Assembly (NCBI RefSeq): GCF_001902635.1
Contig: NZ_MJAO01000002.1
Location: 186,001-250,000, forward strand
Length of the DNA stretch: 64,000 nucleotides
Direction of reading: 5' to 3'
Source of the DNA: Serratia marcescens
GTDB taxonomy: Bacteria > Pseudomonadota > Gammaproteobacteria > Enterobacterales > Enterobacteriaceae
Positions 1-8,848 of this stretch are shown piece after piece (within the stretch, counting starts at the first letter, position 1; each line of letters opens with the position of its first letter). The position numbers and the translations under genes were made by a program. The notes under the pieces are model-generated. The model was not told where the DNA came from, made no database searches, and was given only the letters and a program-made list of their open reading frames with translations.

Positions 1-1
1 C

Positions 2-673
2 CGCGTATTCCTGGCCACCGGTTACACGGTGGACATGCTGCGGCAAAGCAAGGTGTTCCTCGACCAAGCGCGCCAGGCGGGGGTGCGGCATGTCGTGCAT
101 CTCGGCGCCTGCGGGCGCGACGACACCACCGTGGCGCACTGGGCCTGGCACCAGCTCATCGAATGTTACATCGAAGGAGCGGGTTTTTCTTTCACCCACC
201 TGCGGCCGGAGTGTTTCATGCAGAACTTGCTCAACTACGACGGCGTGCCGGCGGTGAAAAATGGCGTGATCCGGCAATATACCGGCGACGCCCCATTCAG
301 CTGGGTGGACGGCGACGATGTGGCGCAGGCGGCAGCGCTGGCGCTGCTGCACCCCGAGCTGCACGGCGGCAAAACCTACCGTATGGGCTATGACGTCAAA
401 TCCTATGGCGAGATCGCCGCCATAATGACGGAAGAGCTGGGACAGCCGTTCCGCTATGAAGCGCAGGATCCGCAGATTTTCCTGGAAGAGATGCGGGCGA
501 TGGGGGCCGAGATGGCCTATATGCGCTGCGTCTACGACAATTTTCGCCGCATAGCGGCTCGCGATATCCCTGGCGTCGAAGACGTTTTCGATAATTTCCC
601 GCAGATCGCCGGAAGAGAGCCGATGCGGCTCAGGGCGTTTATCCGCAAACACCGTGACAGTCTGGCCTACTGA
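2..673 (+). CDS. NmrA-like NAD(P)-binding protein, 5' truncated
   Basis: The frame is already open at base 2 and runs to TGA at 671-673, so the N-terminal Rossmann glycine motif lies outside the window. The visible part fits the NmrA/atypical short-chain dehydrogenase family: a VRHVVHLGA strand, then THLRPECFMQNLL, which matches the family's LRP-x-FMxN segment, and a helical C-terminal half. Such proteins bind NAD(P) and act either as reductases or as redox sensors; the substrate cannot be told here. The gene converges on the phospholipase-D-family gene, and a strong hairpin lies between them. An internal ATG at 29 is not the real start, because coding character continues upstream of it. Confidence 0.75.
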   Translation, partial: RVFLATGYTVDMLRQSKVFLDQARQAGVRHVVHLGACGRDDTTVAHWAWHQLIECYIEGAGFSFTHLRPECFMQNLLNYDGVPAVKNGVIRQYTGDAPFSWVDGDDVAQAAALALLHPELHGGKTYRMGYDVKSYGEIAAIMTEELGQPFRYEAQDPQIFLEEMRAMGAEMAYMRCVYDNFRRIAARDIPGVEDVFDNFPQIAGREPMRLRAFIRKHRDSLAY

Positions 674-680
674 GCCGCGC

Positions 681-713
681 AAGGTTCGCCTGGAAAACCC
701 GGCGAACCTTTTC
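681..713 (+). terminator. Rho-independent terminator between convergent genes
   Basis: A perfect 10-bp stem (AAGGTTCGCC at 681-690, GGCGAACCTT at 701-710) closes a 10-nt loop and is followed by TTTTC. It sits 7 bases after the stop of the NmrA-like gene. It may also end transcription of the opposing gene, although the T-tract is weaker on that side. Confidence 0.8.
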
Positions 714-733
714 TGCTCCCTGCCGCTGCGCCG

Positions 734-2311
734 TTACAGCATCCATTCGATCGGCAGCCAACCGGCCACGGTAAGAACAATGCGTTTTACCCAGCCGGCG
801 CCGGGCTCTTGCTGATGCACTTCGGTGTGGCCGTCTTCGAAGGCTTCGTTCCACACCATTTTGCCCTCGGGCGTCAATGTCGGCCGGTAGGCGGCAAACT
901 TGAGCGGGCCATCAAACAGCTGTCGGGTGTCGGCCGCCAGCGCCGGACTGTCGATCAGAAACCCCATTTCGCAGTTCAGGTGCGCCGAGCGTGGATCGAA
1001 GTTAAACGAGCCGATAAACACCCGCTTATCGTCGATGGCGAAAGTCTTCGCATGCAGCGCCGCACCGGACAGCCCCAGCGGCTTGAGCTCCTGCCGCCCC
1101 GTCGGTTGGCCGGCGCGCAGCTTCAGTTCGAACAGCTCAACGCCCGCCTGCAGCAGCGCCCGCCGATATTTGGCGTAGCCCGCATGCACCACCAGCACAT
1201 CGGTCGTATTCATCGCGTTAGTCAATACGCGAATGGATTTACCCTGCCTGGCGAGCGATTCAAAGTATGTCGCCCCCTCCCGGCCCGGCACGAAATAGGC
1301 GGACACCAGATCCAATTGCCGGCCGACGCCGCCGATGATCTTGCCCAGCTGCGTCACCATCAAATGATCGTGCGACGCCTTGCCCAGCCCCTTCACCGGA
1401 TCGTCGGCCACCAGCTGCACCGTGGTGAATTCCGGCTGCGCGGCGCCATCGCGAAAACGCACCGCGCTGGTTTCCAGCTGCACCGCCAGTTTGCGCGCGC
1501 GCTCGCCGGCTTCGGTGTCGGCGGCCTGCGTCAGGAATGCCGAAAGGTTGCCGTCGCGCCCGATAATTTGCTCAACCCCGTACACCGAGGCGCTGTTCCA
1601 GTAACGATCGAAGACATCGGCGGTCTCCGCCACCACCTTGCCGACGCTCAGCACGTCGAGATCGAGGAAATAGTTTTCGTCACCGACCTGGAAATATTCA
1701 TCGCCGATGTTGCGGCCACCGATGATCGCCACGGCGCCGTCGACGATGTAAGACTTGTTGTGCATGCGCCGGTTCATGCGCATAAAATCAAAGGCGTAAC
1801 CGGCCAGCTTAGGCGTGCGCACGGTCGACGGGTTGAACAGACGGATCTCGACGTTGTTCTGGGCGTTCAGCGCCGCCAGGGTATCGTCCATCGCGACGCC
1901 GTTATCGTCCAGCAGCAGTCGCACGCGCACGCCGCGCTGGGCGGCGTCATACAGGGTTTTCAGCAGGATCTGCCCGGAGGTATCGTTATGCCAGATGTAG
2001 TACTGGGCGTCGATCGACCTTTCCGCCATCCGCGCCAGCGCCAGGCGGCTGGCGAACGCATCGTGCCCGCTGACCAAAGGCAGCACGCCGCTCAGGCCCG
2101 GATGCGCCGCCATCAGTTCGGCGGCCCTGGCCGGCAATTGGGCGCTGGGATCTGCCGGCAACGCCATTTGCGGCAAACGCTGAGAAATATCCGGCAAACG
2201 AAAGATGACTCTTGCCGCAATAATGGCGATCGTCACGGCGATAATCAGATACACGACAATTTTTATCACGGAAAGCGGCCTCGAAGTTGACTGCTTTGCT
2301 TTATACGTCAT
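734..2311 (-). CDS. Phospholipase D family protein (cardiolipin synthase C-like)
   Basis: This 525-residue protein starts with a membrane segment (about residues 13-33), followed by two PLD domains. Both HKD motifs are intact: H184-x-K186-x4-D191 and H420-x-K422-x4-D427, each followed by the usual GG/GS-x-N stretch. This architecture is typical of ClsC/YmdC-type enzymes, which transfer phosphatidyl groups at the inner membrane. Whether it makes cardiolipin or hydrolyses another phosphodiester cannot be decided from sequence. It is monocistronic; an AraC-type gene lies upstream on the same strand after a 43-bp gap. The ribosome binding site ahead of the ATG is weak. Confidence 0.85.
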   Translation of the reverse strand: MTYKAKQSTSRPLSVIKIVVYLIIAVTIAIIAARVIFRLPDISQRLPQMALPADPSAQLPARAAELMAAHPGLSGVLPLVSGHDAFASRLALARMAERSIDAQYYIWHNDTSGQILLKTLYDAAQRGVRVRLLLDDNGVAMDDTLAALNAQNNVEIRLFNPSTVRTPKLAGYAFDFMRMNRRMHNKSYIVDGAVAIIGGRNIGDEYFQVGDENYFLDLDVLSVGKVVAETADVFDRYWNSASVYGVEQIIGRDGNLSAFLTQAADTEAGERARKLAVQLETSAVRFRDGAAQPEFTTVQLVADDPVKGLGKASHDHLMVTQLGKIIGGVGRQLDLVSAYFVPGREGATYFESLARQGKSIRVLTNAMNTTDVLVVHAGYAKYRRALLQAGVELFELKLRAGQPTGRQELKPLGLSGAALHAKTFAIDDKRVFIGSFNFDPRSAHLNCEMGFLIDSPALAADTRQLFDGPLKFAAYRPTLTPEGKMVWNEAFEDGHTEVHQQEPGAGWVKRIVLTVAGWLPIEWML

Positions 2312-2354
2312 TAGGTTGCTTCAATCTATAAGAGAAGCGCGTCATCTCATGCGG

Positions 2355-3146
2355 TTATAGCGTAAAGCGCGAAGGCGAAACGCCAAACAGTTTTTTAAAC
2401 GCCACCGAGTAGGCGCTGTGGCTTTCGTAACCGCTTTCGAAGGCCGCATGAATGATCGAGTTGCCGGCCAGCAACAGCGGAATGGATGACAGCAGCCGCA
2501 GGCGCTGTTTCCACTGGCCGAAGGTGATCCCGGTCTGCTGGCTGAAATGGCGTTGGAAGGTTTTCGCGCTGATCGACAATGACTCCGCCCAGGCATCAAT
2601 GCTGCGATCGTCGGCCGGTGTGATGACCAGCTGCCGGCAAATGTCGGCCATTCTCGCCTCGGCCGGCCAGGGAAGGTGCAGCGCCAACTGCTGCTGCAGG
2701 CACAGCTCTTCCAGGAACAGCGCTCTGAGCAGCGTATTGCGTTGGCTCTCGGCGTCCTCCGGGGCCATCGTCGTCACCTGCGCGATCAGTTCCCGCAGCA
2801 GCGGCGACACCTGCAACACGCCGTCGCGCAGCGGCAAGCGCGTGGCGGTGAGCTCATCGACGAAGACGCCGTAAACGCAGGTGTTGCTCTGCATGACGAT
2901 CTGATGCTCCACCATCGGCCGCAGCCAGACCGCGGTGGTCGGCGGCACGATCCAGCGCCCGCTGCCCGCCTCGACGGCCATGACGCCCTGCTGCGCATAG
3001 AGCAAATGACAGCGTCTGTGCGTATGGGAAGGAATAACGAAACCCGCCGGATAGTGTTTCACCAGCCCCGTCACCTCGAACGGCGAATTCTCGTAACCGC
3101 TCAGATCGATGCTTTTCGTCTCGGCGTTGTCTACCTCGTATCCCAT
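2355..3146 (-). CDS. AraC-family transcriptional regulator with cupin sensor domain
   Basis: An N-terminal cupin-like domain (roughly residues 15-110, with HTHRRCHLLY) precedes a C-terminal AraC double helix-turn-helix ending in the classic SAYSVAFKKLFGVSPSRF signature. I chose the ATG at 3146 (263 codons) because AAGGGA lies 9 bases before it. A longer version from a TTG at 3230 is possible but has a poor ribosome site. Regulators of this build usually control a neighbouring transporter or enzyme. The small cupin gene upstream on the same strand is the nearest candidate target, but nothing in the sequence proves this. Confidence 0.85.
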   Translation of the reverse strand: MGYEVDNAETKSIDLSGYENSPFEVTGLVKHYPAGFVIPSHTHRRCHLLYAQQGVMAVEAGSGRWIVPPTTAVWLRPMVEHQIVMQSNTCVYGVFVDELTATRLPLRDGVLQVSPLLRELIAQVTTMAPEDAESQRNTLLRALFLEELCLQQQLALHLPWPAEARMADICRQLVITPADDRSIDAWAESLSISAKTFQRHFSQQTGITFGQWKQRLRLLSSIPLLLAGNSIIHAAFESGYESHSAYSVAFKKLFGVSPSRFTL

Positions 3147-3504
3147 GCCCGTTTGTCCCTTTTGATAAAGCGAATGTCTTTTATTTGATAGAGGGGCCGC
3201 ATCATCCTCCATATAGTGACGTTCTCGCAAGCCACACCAGGGTCCTATGCGAAGAAAGTCATTGTTTAAGCCATAATTTCATCGTTCTGCGCTCTATCGA
3301 AGGCGGTGACATTGCGCATGCGCGGCGCAATGGCGGCATGTTGCGGGGGCGACGGTTGCCGTTAGTGATGGAAAGGGAAAGCGCGGCGGTATTATCAGGA
3401 GGTGGTCGCATTTATCGGCAGGAAGCTCAGCCTGGGGGGGCGGCTCGATGCTGAATGGATATGGAGAGCGCCTAGTCTCTCCGCTATCCATTATCACTCC
3501 GCTA
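3147..3504. other. Intergenic region upstream of the AraC gene
   Basis: No convincing gene. Bases 3147-3230 could be an N-terminal extension of the AraC protein. The octamer CCGCTATC occurs twice, at 3481-3488 and 3499-3506, with an 18-bp period; the second copy overlaps the end of the cupin gene. I see no clear promoter or terminator. Confidence 0.4.
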
Positions 3505-3822
3505 TCAGCGCGCCAACTCGGCACCATCCAGCTCGGAAATCGCCAGACAAATCACTTCCGTTATCGCCTGAACCGTATAGGCGGTATTGGCAGGGATAAT
3601 TAACATCTCATGAGGCTGCAACGTCTGATCGTCGACTTTCAGTTCGCCGCTCAGGACCATCAGTTTCACCCATCCCGGATGGAAGCGCGCCGGCTGCCGG
3701 CTGCCCGCATCCAGTTTCAATAACGCCGTATGACCAGGCGTCTCCCGTTTCAAAATGTGATAGTGCACCCCATCGTAAGGCATGTTTTCGTAATGCAGTG
3801 ACGCCAGTGTTCTCTTATGCAT
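3505..3822 (-). CDS. Small single-domain cupin protein
   Basis: This 105-residue protein is one cupin barrel. It contains ARFHPGWVKLMVLSGEL followed by a second motif around PHEMLIIPANTAY, which is the pattern of ChrR/anti-sigma-like and mannose-isomerase-like mini-cupins. It has a good Shine-Dalgarno (GAGGAC) before the ATG. The reaction, if any, is unknown; such proteins may bind a metal and a small ligand. It lies upstream of the AraC gene on the same strand and downstream of the MFS/FAD-oxidase pair, separated from each by more than 200 bp, so it is probably transcribed alone. Confidence 0.75.
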   Translation of the reverse strand: MHKRTLASLHYENMPYDGVHYHILKRETPGHTALLKLDAGSRQPARFHPGWVKLMVLSGELKVDDQTLQPHEMLIIPANTAYTVQAITEVICLAISELDGAELAR

Positions 3823-3973
3823 GCTAAGTGTCCTCGTAACCGGTGAGCAGCTGCTTCGCTTTCGGGCGCCCGATCAACGTATTGGCGGATATCCTTACCG
3901 AAAGCACAGGCCCGCAGCCTCTTGGCGAACGGATTTACTGTCGTACTTGCAGCGGCTGAACCCGCCGCCGTTT

Positions 3974-3997
3974 CATGCCTAACCTGCCTCAGGCATG
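3974..3997. promoter_or_regulatory. Inverted repeat upstream of the cupin gene
   Basis: CATGCCT (3974-3980) and AGGCATG (3991-3997) form a 7-bp dyad with a 10-bp gap, about 150 bp upstream of the cupin start and beside an AT-rich TAATAAATATAT stretch. It could be an operator or part of a terminator for the upstream FAD oxidoreductase; it has no T-tract on either strand. The remainder of 3823-4059 shows nothing I can assign. Confidence 0.3.
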
Positions 3998-4059
3998 CTA
4001 ATAAATATATAAGAGCCTCGCCGACGGCGCAAAATTCCGCTGCAACGTTGAGCGTATAT

Positions 4060-5103
4060 TCATTTCCCGTCGTCAAATCGCTCGGGGCGATAAGCGTGCG
4101 GAATGGCAGGATTGACGCCATACAGCAGCTCGTCGCTGATCAACCGGCCAAGCGTCGGCGCGCACATCACTGCCGGGTGCATCACCGCCACATAGAGCCG
4201 GGTAGCGCCCAGTGGCCCGATGATGGGATAACCGTCGCGCGGCCGGGGCCGCATCCCCACCGAACACGCCTGCAGTTGCAAGGGTGCCGTATCCGGCAGG
4301 CGGTTTTTAATCGCCGATTGCGCGTCGTTTTCCACCCGTTTAACCTCCCCCTCCGGCAGGTAATCCTCCGCCGCCAGCAGATCGCCGTTTTGCGTATGGC
4401 GCACTTCAACGTCATCGCCCGCAATCAGCGTGTTCACTGCCAGTGCCGCTGCACGATAGCGTAACAGAATCGCCGGCGACGCCTCGATCGGCAGCGAGAA
4501 CCCACTGCCATCCAGCAGTGCGGAGATTCCCGTGCCGCAGGCGAGCACCACCCGATCGGCGGCAATCGCGCCTTCCTCGGTAACGATGCCGATTATCTGC
4601 CCCTCTTCACGCAAAAATCCGGTGACGGTTCGCCCCAGGAGCAACTCCCCGCCCCACGCGCTAACGCACTCGAGCAACCGCTGTGTCACTTCTTGCGGAT
4701 CGACGGCGCCGTCACGCGCCGCAAAATAGGCTTGGCTATCGGGCTGCCTGAGCCCCGGTTCCAGCGCGTTCACCTCGGCGGAGGGCAAAAGCCGATTGTC
4801 GGGGTTTTGCGTCGCCGGCGCCTGGCCATAGCTGAGCGCGCCGGACCAATTCACCCAGAGATCCGGGATCTCCTGCGCCAGGCGCATCCAGTCAGCGACG
4901 ATCTCGCGCCGCAGAAACGCGTCGGGAGCGCCCTCAGGCACGCCTTCGCTGATCCAGCCAAACGAGCTGCCTGTGGCCCCCGCCGCGGGATGCGCCTGCT
5001 CAACGACGACAACGTGCTGCCCCTGGCGCGCGAGATGATAGGCGACCGATGCCCCGACAATCCCGGCGCCCACGATAACCATGCGTGATGATGTTCCATT
5101 CAT
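4060..5103 (-). CDS. FAD-dependent amino acid/amine oxidoreductase (DAO family)
   Basis: An N-terminal dinucleotide-binding motif, MVIVGAGIVGASVAYHLA, starts at about residue 8 and is followed by the acidic strand end VVVVEQ. The C-terminal SVGMRPRPRDGYPIIGPLG segment is typical of the D-amino-acid oxidase/glycine oxidase/sarcosine oxidase group. At 347 residues it has the usual length. Members oxidise the C-N bond of amino acids or amines using FAD. It lies 17 bp downstream of an MFS transporter gene, so the two probably take up and oxidise one amine compound. The divergent LysR gene is the likely regulator. The exact substrate is not predictable. Confidence 0.85.
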   Translation of the reverse strand: MNGTSSRMVIVGAGIVGASVAYHLARQGQHVVVVEQAHPAAGATGSSFGWISEGVPEGAPDAFLRREIVADWMRLAQEIPDLWVNWSGALSYGQAPATQNPDNRLLPSAEVNALEPGLRQPDSQAYFAARDGAVDPQEVTQRLLECVSAWGGELLLGRTVTGFLREEGQIIGIVTEEGAIAADRVVLACGTGISALLDGSGFSLPIEASPAILLRYRAAALAVNTLIAGDDVEVRHTQNGDLLAAEDYLPEGEVKRVENDAQSAIKNRLPDTAPLQLQACSVGMRPRPRDGYPIIGPLGATRLYVAVMHPAVMCAPTLGRLISDELLYGVNPAIPHAYRPERFDDGK

Positions 5104-5120
5104 TTAATGATGTCCGTACC

Positions 5121-6293
5121 TCATTTCAAGTGCTGCCGCCAAAGCAGGCAGGCCGCCAGACAGGCTACTCCACCGCCGCAGGCCAATACGGCATAAGACG
5201 TGCTCCAGCTCTGGGTGGCATCCATCACGACGCCAAAAGATAAGGGGGAAAACGAACCGATGCCGAACCCCAGTAACGATCGCCAGCCCATCACGCTGCC
5301 AAGCTGTTGCGGCGGCACGTTATCCGCCATTGCGGCAGAGAGTACGCCGGAGTCACCGAGGATAAAGAAGCAGCCTACGCTGACCGCCAGCAACGTCCAA
5401 CCCGTTCCCCAATCGGCCGACCACCCCATCATCAGCGATCCCAACGCGCCGGCGGCGCCCATAAACATCAGCACCGATGCGCGATTGAAATAGTCGGAAA
5501 CGGTGCCGACGATCAGCGTAGCAAACATGCCGGCCAGGTGGATCACCGCCGCAACGATCAATCCGGTGCTGAGCGGATCCAGAGAGAAACCGCTCAACGC
5601 CTCGCTGACCAGGCTGGGTGCCCAGGCCCAGTTGCCGAGCAGTTCCCAGCTGTGGGCGATATACCCGACCAGCAACAGCAGCGTCGCATAGGTGATAGCA
5701 TAGCTTTCACGTTTCGTCTGCCTCCCCAGCGTGCGCGGCTGCGGCTCCTGATAACCGACCAATGCCAACGAACCGGCCAGCGCCCCCAGCAACGCGCCGA
5801 CGGCGCACAGAGAGAACGCCACGCCGGCTCCCCAGCGCATGGCACTCCAGCCGGCAATGAAGACCGACAGAAAATACCCCAAAGAGCTGGCCGCCAGTAT
5901 CATACCGATGGCATAACCACGCCGGGCCGGGCCGTTCATCCCCATCGCCAACAGCAGCGCCGGCGTATAGGCGCCCCCCTGCGTCAGACCGACGAAGGCC
6001 ATCAACGCCAGCGCCCCGACATAAGAGTGGGCAAACACGGCGAACAGCACCAACGCGATGGCACCCAGCCAGGAAAACAGCAGATAAACCCGACGCGCGC
6101 CCAACGAATCACACCACCAGGAAGCCACCAGCAAAGCCACCGCATTGGTCAGGCTGAACACCGTCTGCACCGTGCCGGCGGAGGCGGCGTCGAGTTGCCA
6201 TTCGTTTCTGATGGTTGGCAGCGCGCCGGCGAACATCATGGTGCCCAGACAGAGGCCCGCCCGGCTCGCGCAAAGCAAATAAAAAGCCCGCAT
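5121..6293 (-). CDS. MFS transporter
   Basis: The gene encodes about 390 residues of 12-helix major facilitator type, with a short charged loop between helices 2 and 3 (WWCDSLGARRVYLLFSWLG) and a central hydrophilic loop near GYQEPQPRTLGRQTKRES. I chose the ATG at 6293: the protein then begins directly before helix 1, and a G-rich ribosome site lies about 12 bases upstream. An ATG at 6386 would add a 31-residue Cys/Pro-rich extension that looks non-coding. It is cotranscribed with the FAD oxidoreductase downstream and divergent from a LysR regulator. Substrate unknown, probably an amino acid or amine. Confidence 0.85.
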   Translation of the reverse strand: MRAFYLLCASRAGLCLGTMMFAGALPTIRNEWQLDAASAGTVQTVFSLTNAVALLVASWWCDSLGARRVYLLFSWLGAIALVLFAVFAHSYVGALALMAFVGLTQGGAYTPALLLAMGMNGPARRGYAIGMILAASSLGYFLSVFIAGWSAMRWGAGVAFSLCAVGALLGALAGSLALVGYQEPQPRTLGRQTKRESYAITYATLLLLVGYIAHSWELLGNWAWAPSLVSEALSGFSLDPLSTGLIVAAVIHLAGMFATLIVGTVSDYFNRASVLMFMGAAGALGSLMMGWSADWGTGWTLLAVSVGCFFILGDSGVLSAAMADNVPPQQLGSVMGWRSLLGFGIGSFSPLSFGVVMDATQSWSTSYAVLACGGGVACLAACLLWRQHLK

Positions 6294-6454
6294 TTCAGCG
6301 CCGTCCCCCCGCCAACCACAGGGTGAGGATAACGCCACTAACATAAACGGCCGATGACCAGGAGCATCGCATGGCAAACTCAGCAATCAGAGAGAAGTGC
6401 ATCATAATAGTGAGCAAAATCAAAGGCTGACAAACGATCTTTCCTCCCTCATTT

Positions 6455-6473
6455 GGTTGAGCTAGACTCAACC
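6455..6473. promoter_or_regulatory. LysR-type dyad abutting the regulator start codon
   Basis: GGTTGAG (6455-6461), a 5-bp spacer, then CTCAACC (6467-6473) form a perfect dyad that contains the T-N11-A pattern of LysR boxes. It ends one base before the ATG of the LysR gene, in the 181-bp divergent region shared with the MFS gene. It probably serves autorepression and control of the transporter operon. Confidence 0.55.
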
Positions 6474-6474
6474 T

Positions 6475-7344
6475 ATGAAGAAAGTTCACTCCCTGCCTCA
6501 CTTGCCCGCTTTCGAAGCCGCCGCGCGTCTCGGCAGCTTCAGCGCCGCTGCAGATGAGCTGTTTCTCACCACCGGCGCGGTCAGCCGCCACATTCGCAGC
6601 CTGGAAGAACAGCTGGGGATCACACTGTTTTATCGCGGGCACAAGTCGGTACGTTTGACGCAGGCCGGTGAAAACTTTTCCCGCACCGCCTCCCGGGTGA
6701 TAAGCGAACTGTTTGCCGCAGAAAGCGCGCTGAAAGAGAGCGCCGGCCAGCAGCGGCTGGTGGTACACAGCCTGCCGACATTCACCATGCACTGGCTGAT
6801 GCCGAAGCTGGCGGCGTTCAATGAAATCTATCCGGGGGTGGCGATTGATATCACCACCGGCATCGGTGCCGTCGATCGCAACACGCCGTTTGACGTAGCG
6901 ATCAGGCGCGATCCCGCGCATTTCTCCGGGCTGAAAGCGATCCCCTTCCTGCAGGAAGACAGCCTGCTGGTCTGCAGCCAGAGTTATTTGCGCGCCATGC
7001 CGGTCAACGCACCGGGCCTGCTTGCCGGACACACCGCCATCCGCATCCGCGCCCGTGAGGATTTGTGGCACAGCTGGTTGAATGCCTACCCGATGGCGCT
7101 GGACGACTCGCCGCCGCCGCTCACGCTCGATCATACCTTCGCCGCTATCCAGGCGGCCGAGGACGGCCTGGGGCTGGCCGTCGTGCCCTACCTGTTCTGC
7201 GCCAAACATTTGTCGTCCGGCCGGCTGGTGTCGCCTTTCCCGGCGTTGACTATCCGAACCGGCGTCTATTCCCTGCTGCTGCGCGATCGGGACGATGAGG
7301 TAGTGAGAAAATTCGCCGCCTGGCTGCAGACTTTCGGCGGCTAA
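6475..7344 (+). CDS. LysR-family regulator (GcvA-like)
   Basis: The 289-residue protein opens with the GcvA/AmpR-type helix-turn-helix (LPAFEAAARLGSFSAAADEL, then GAVSRHIRSLEEQLG). A periplasmic-binding-like effector domain follows from about residue 90 to the end. The start at 6475 has no visible Shine-Dalgarno because the upstream bases are occupied by a dyad. The conserved N-terminus nevertheless begins only a few codons in, so the start is credible. Its position, divergent from the MFS/FAD-oxidase operon, suggests it controls that operon. The last 4 bases overlap the convergent OpgC-like gene. Confidence 0.9.
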   Translation: MKKVHSLPHLPAFEAAARLGSFSAAADELFLTTGAVSRHIRSLEEQLGITLFYRGHKSVRLTQAGENFSRTASRVISELFAAESALKESAGQQRLVVHSLPTFTMHWLMPKLAAFNEIYPGVAIDITTGIGAVDRNTPFDVAIRRDPAHFSGLKAIPFLQEDSLLVCSQSYLRAMPVNAPGLLAGHTAIRIRAREDLWHSWLNAYPMALDDSPPPLTLDHTFAAIQAAEDGLGLAVVPYLFCAKHLSSGRLVSPFPALTIRTGVYSLLLRDRDDEVVRKFAAWLQTFGG

Positions 7345-8543
7345 TTGGGGACGATCTTGCGCAACAAACCGTAACGCGCTATCACCCACAGCGCCATCAA
7401 CCCGGACACATGTACCGCCGTGTTAAAAAGCCAATGCTGTGTCCAGAGATCAAAAGTCACGAACTGGCTGATGAACAGCACCAGATAGACATGGATGATG
7501 AAGGTATACAGCGAATTTTGCCCCAGCACGATCAAGAACCAGCCGGCGACCCTATTGATAGGCTGCCAGCAGACGGTGAGCAGCCAATAGGCGCTGGCGA
7601 TCAGGCAAAAATCATTCAGGATGCGTACGGGCCCCAGCGCATTCTTGGCGGCAAGGTGCTGATAAAACCAGTTGAATTCCCCCGCCGGGATCACGTGCAT
7701 CATCAGCGCCGGCGGCATAAAGGGATTGGTATGGTTCTGTGCGACGAACAGCATGACCAAAGCCACCGCCGCCATAGCGCAGGCGGTGACCTTGCCCATA
7801 CGCGTTTTGGCCAGTGACGCGATCTCCTCTTTATACCACCCGCAGCACAGGCCCAATACGTAGATTAACTGCCAGGCCAGGAACGGAAATGCGAACTCGA
7901 ACTCCGCCGAAGTCATTGGCATGCCGCTGATCTGGTAATAACCGTAAGCAATGAGCGACAGCGCCAAAAGCCAGGCCACTCGGCCCGAATTCAATAGCCA
8001 GAGAAACAGCGGGCTGAGCAACAGCAGATAAAAATAGAGCCCCAGGATTTGCGTTTGATGCGGCCCGATCTGCAAGAAAATAATCTCGTTTAACCAGGCC
8101 TCTTTGACCTGCTCATTAATTGGGTACATCGAATACACCGCGCCAGAAAAGCGGTCAACGAAGTGCGTCACCTCAAAGGTATCGATAAAGTCCAGCGTTT
8201 TTAGCAGTAGAATACTTATAATAATAACGATATTAACGAAATAAAGCTTCACCGCCCGCCGCACCAAGGAATAGGCCACCGTCAACATGGGTTCGGTTTG
8301 TAACTGCCGCCGTTTCATATTACCGAGAATAAATCCGGACAAAATAACAAAACCTTCCGCCCCGGTGGTTAACCCGAACCGTTCCCAGGTGAAAATATTC
8401 AAAATCGACATGATCTCTACATGCGCCACCACCATCATCACCAGCGCGACGCCGCGCAACATGTCGATGCGTAAATCGCGCTTTCCGGTGGCGACATAGT
8501 GAATCGCCGTCGCTGGATAGTGGTCAACTTGCTGTAAATTCAT
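7341..8543 (-). CDS. OpgC-like membrane acyltransferase
   Basis: The 400-residue polytopic membrane protein begins with RDLRIDMLRGVALVMMVVAH and continues with TGAEGFVILSGFILG, which are the hallmarks of the OpgC domain and the broader acyltransferase-3 fold. OpgC proteins move succinyl (or other acyl) groups onto periplasmic glucans. It is divergent from the GT2 polysaccharide synthase gene and shares its upstream region. I therefore infer that it may decorate the glycan made by that locus rather than osmoregulated periplasmic glucan. About ten hydrophobic segments are visible. Confidence 0.8.
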   Translation of the reverse strand: MNLQQVDHYPATAIHYVATGKRDLRIDMLRGVALVMMVVAHVEIMSILNIFTWERFGLTTGAEGFVILSGFILGNMKRRQLQTEPMLTVAYSLVRRAVKLYFVNIVIIISILLLKTLDFIDTFEVTHFVDRFSGAVYSMYPINEQVKEAWLNEIIFLQIGPHQTQILGLYFYLLLLSPLFLWLLNSGRVAWLLALSLIAYGYYQISGMPMTSAEFEFAFPFLAWQLIYVLGLCCGWYKEEIASLAKTRMGKVTACAMAAVALVMLFVAQNHTNPFMPPALMMHVIPAGEFNWFYQHLAAKNALGPVRILNDFCLIASAYWLLTVCWQPINRVAGWFLIVLGQNSLYTFIIHVYLVLFISQFVTFDLWTQHWLFNTAVHVSGLMALWVIARYGLLRKIVPN

Positions 8544-8848
8544 GCAGTTATCCCATGATAATTCAGACTGAAAGACATCGAAGCGCCTTTTGATTGCGTG
8601 TGTTATTAATTAAGATTTAAATCTATAACTCACTAATCTTTTATTGCCGCCACGGCACCTAGGAATTTTAGATGAAAAATTAAATTTATCCGCCCGAACC
8701 GCGTTTTTTACGATGCTATTATGAATCTGGCAATCATATAAAAAAGAAAGAGATGCGCTTTTAATTTTAAGGGCGCTGGCTTGCTAATCCTTCACCCTTA
8801 ACTAAACTCTCTATCTATATCACAACCTCCTTGCCGGGAATGAAATGC
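8544..8848. promoter_or_regulatory. Divergent AT-rich control region of the polysaccharide locus
   Basis: This 305-bp AT-rich gap separates the divergent OpgC-like and GT2 genes. It holds a perfect 12-bp palindrome AGATTTAAATCT at 8613-8624 and several long A/T runs. A weak sigma70-like pair (TTGCTA at 8781, TAAACT at 8803) precedes the GT2 gene. I see no coding sequence. The palindrome is the best candidate operator. Confidence 0.45.

Noticed and set aside
809-2290. Long open frame opposite the phospholipase-D-family gene
   Set aside because: It is the antisense of a gene with two intact HKD motifs; its own product is rich in Arg, His and Gln with no recognisable domain.
3750-4121. 123-codon minus-strand frame across the gap between the cupin and FAD oxidoreductase genes
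   Set aside because: It overlaps the starts and ends of two supported genes and has no domain or ribosome site.
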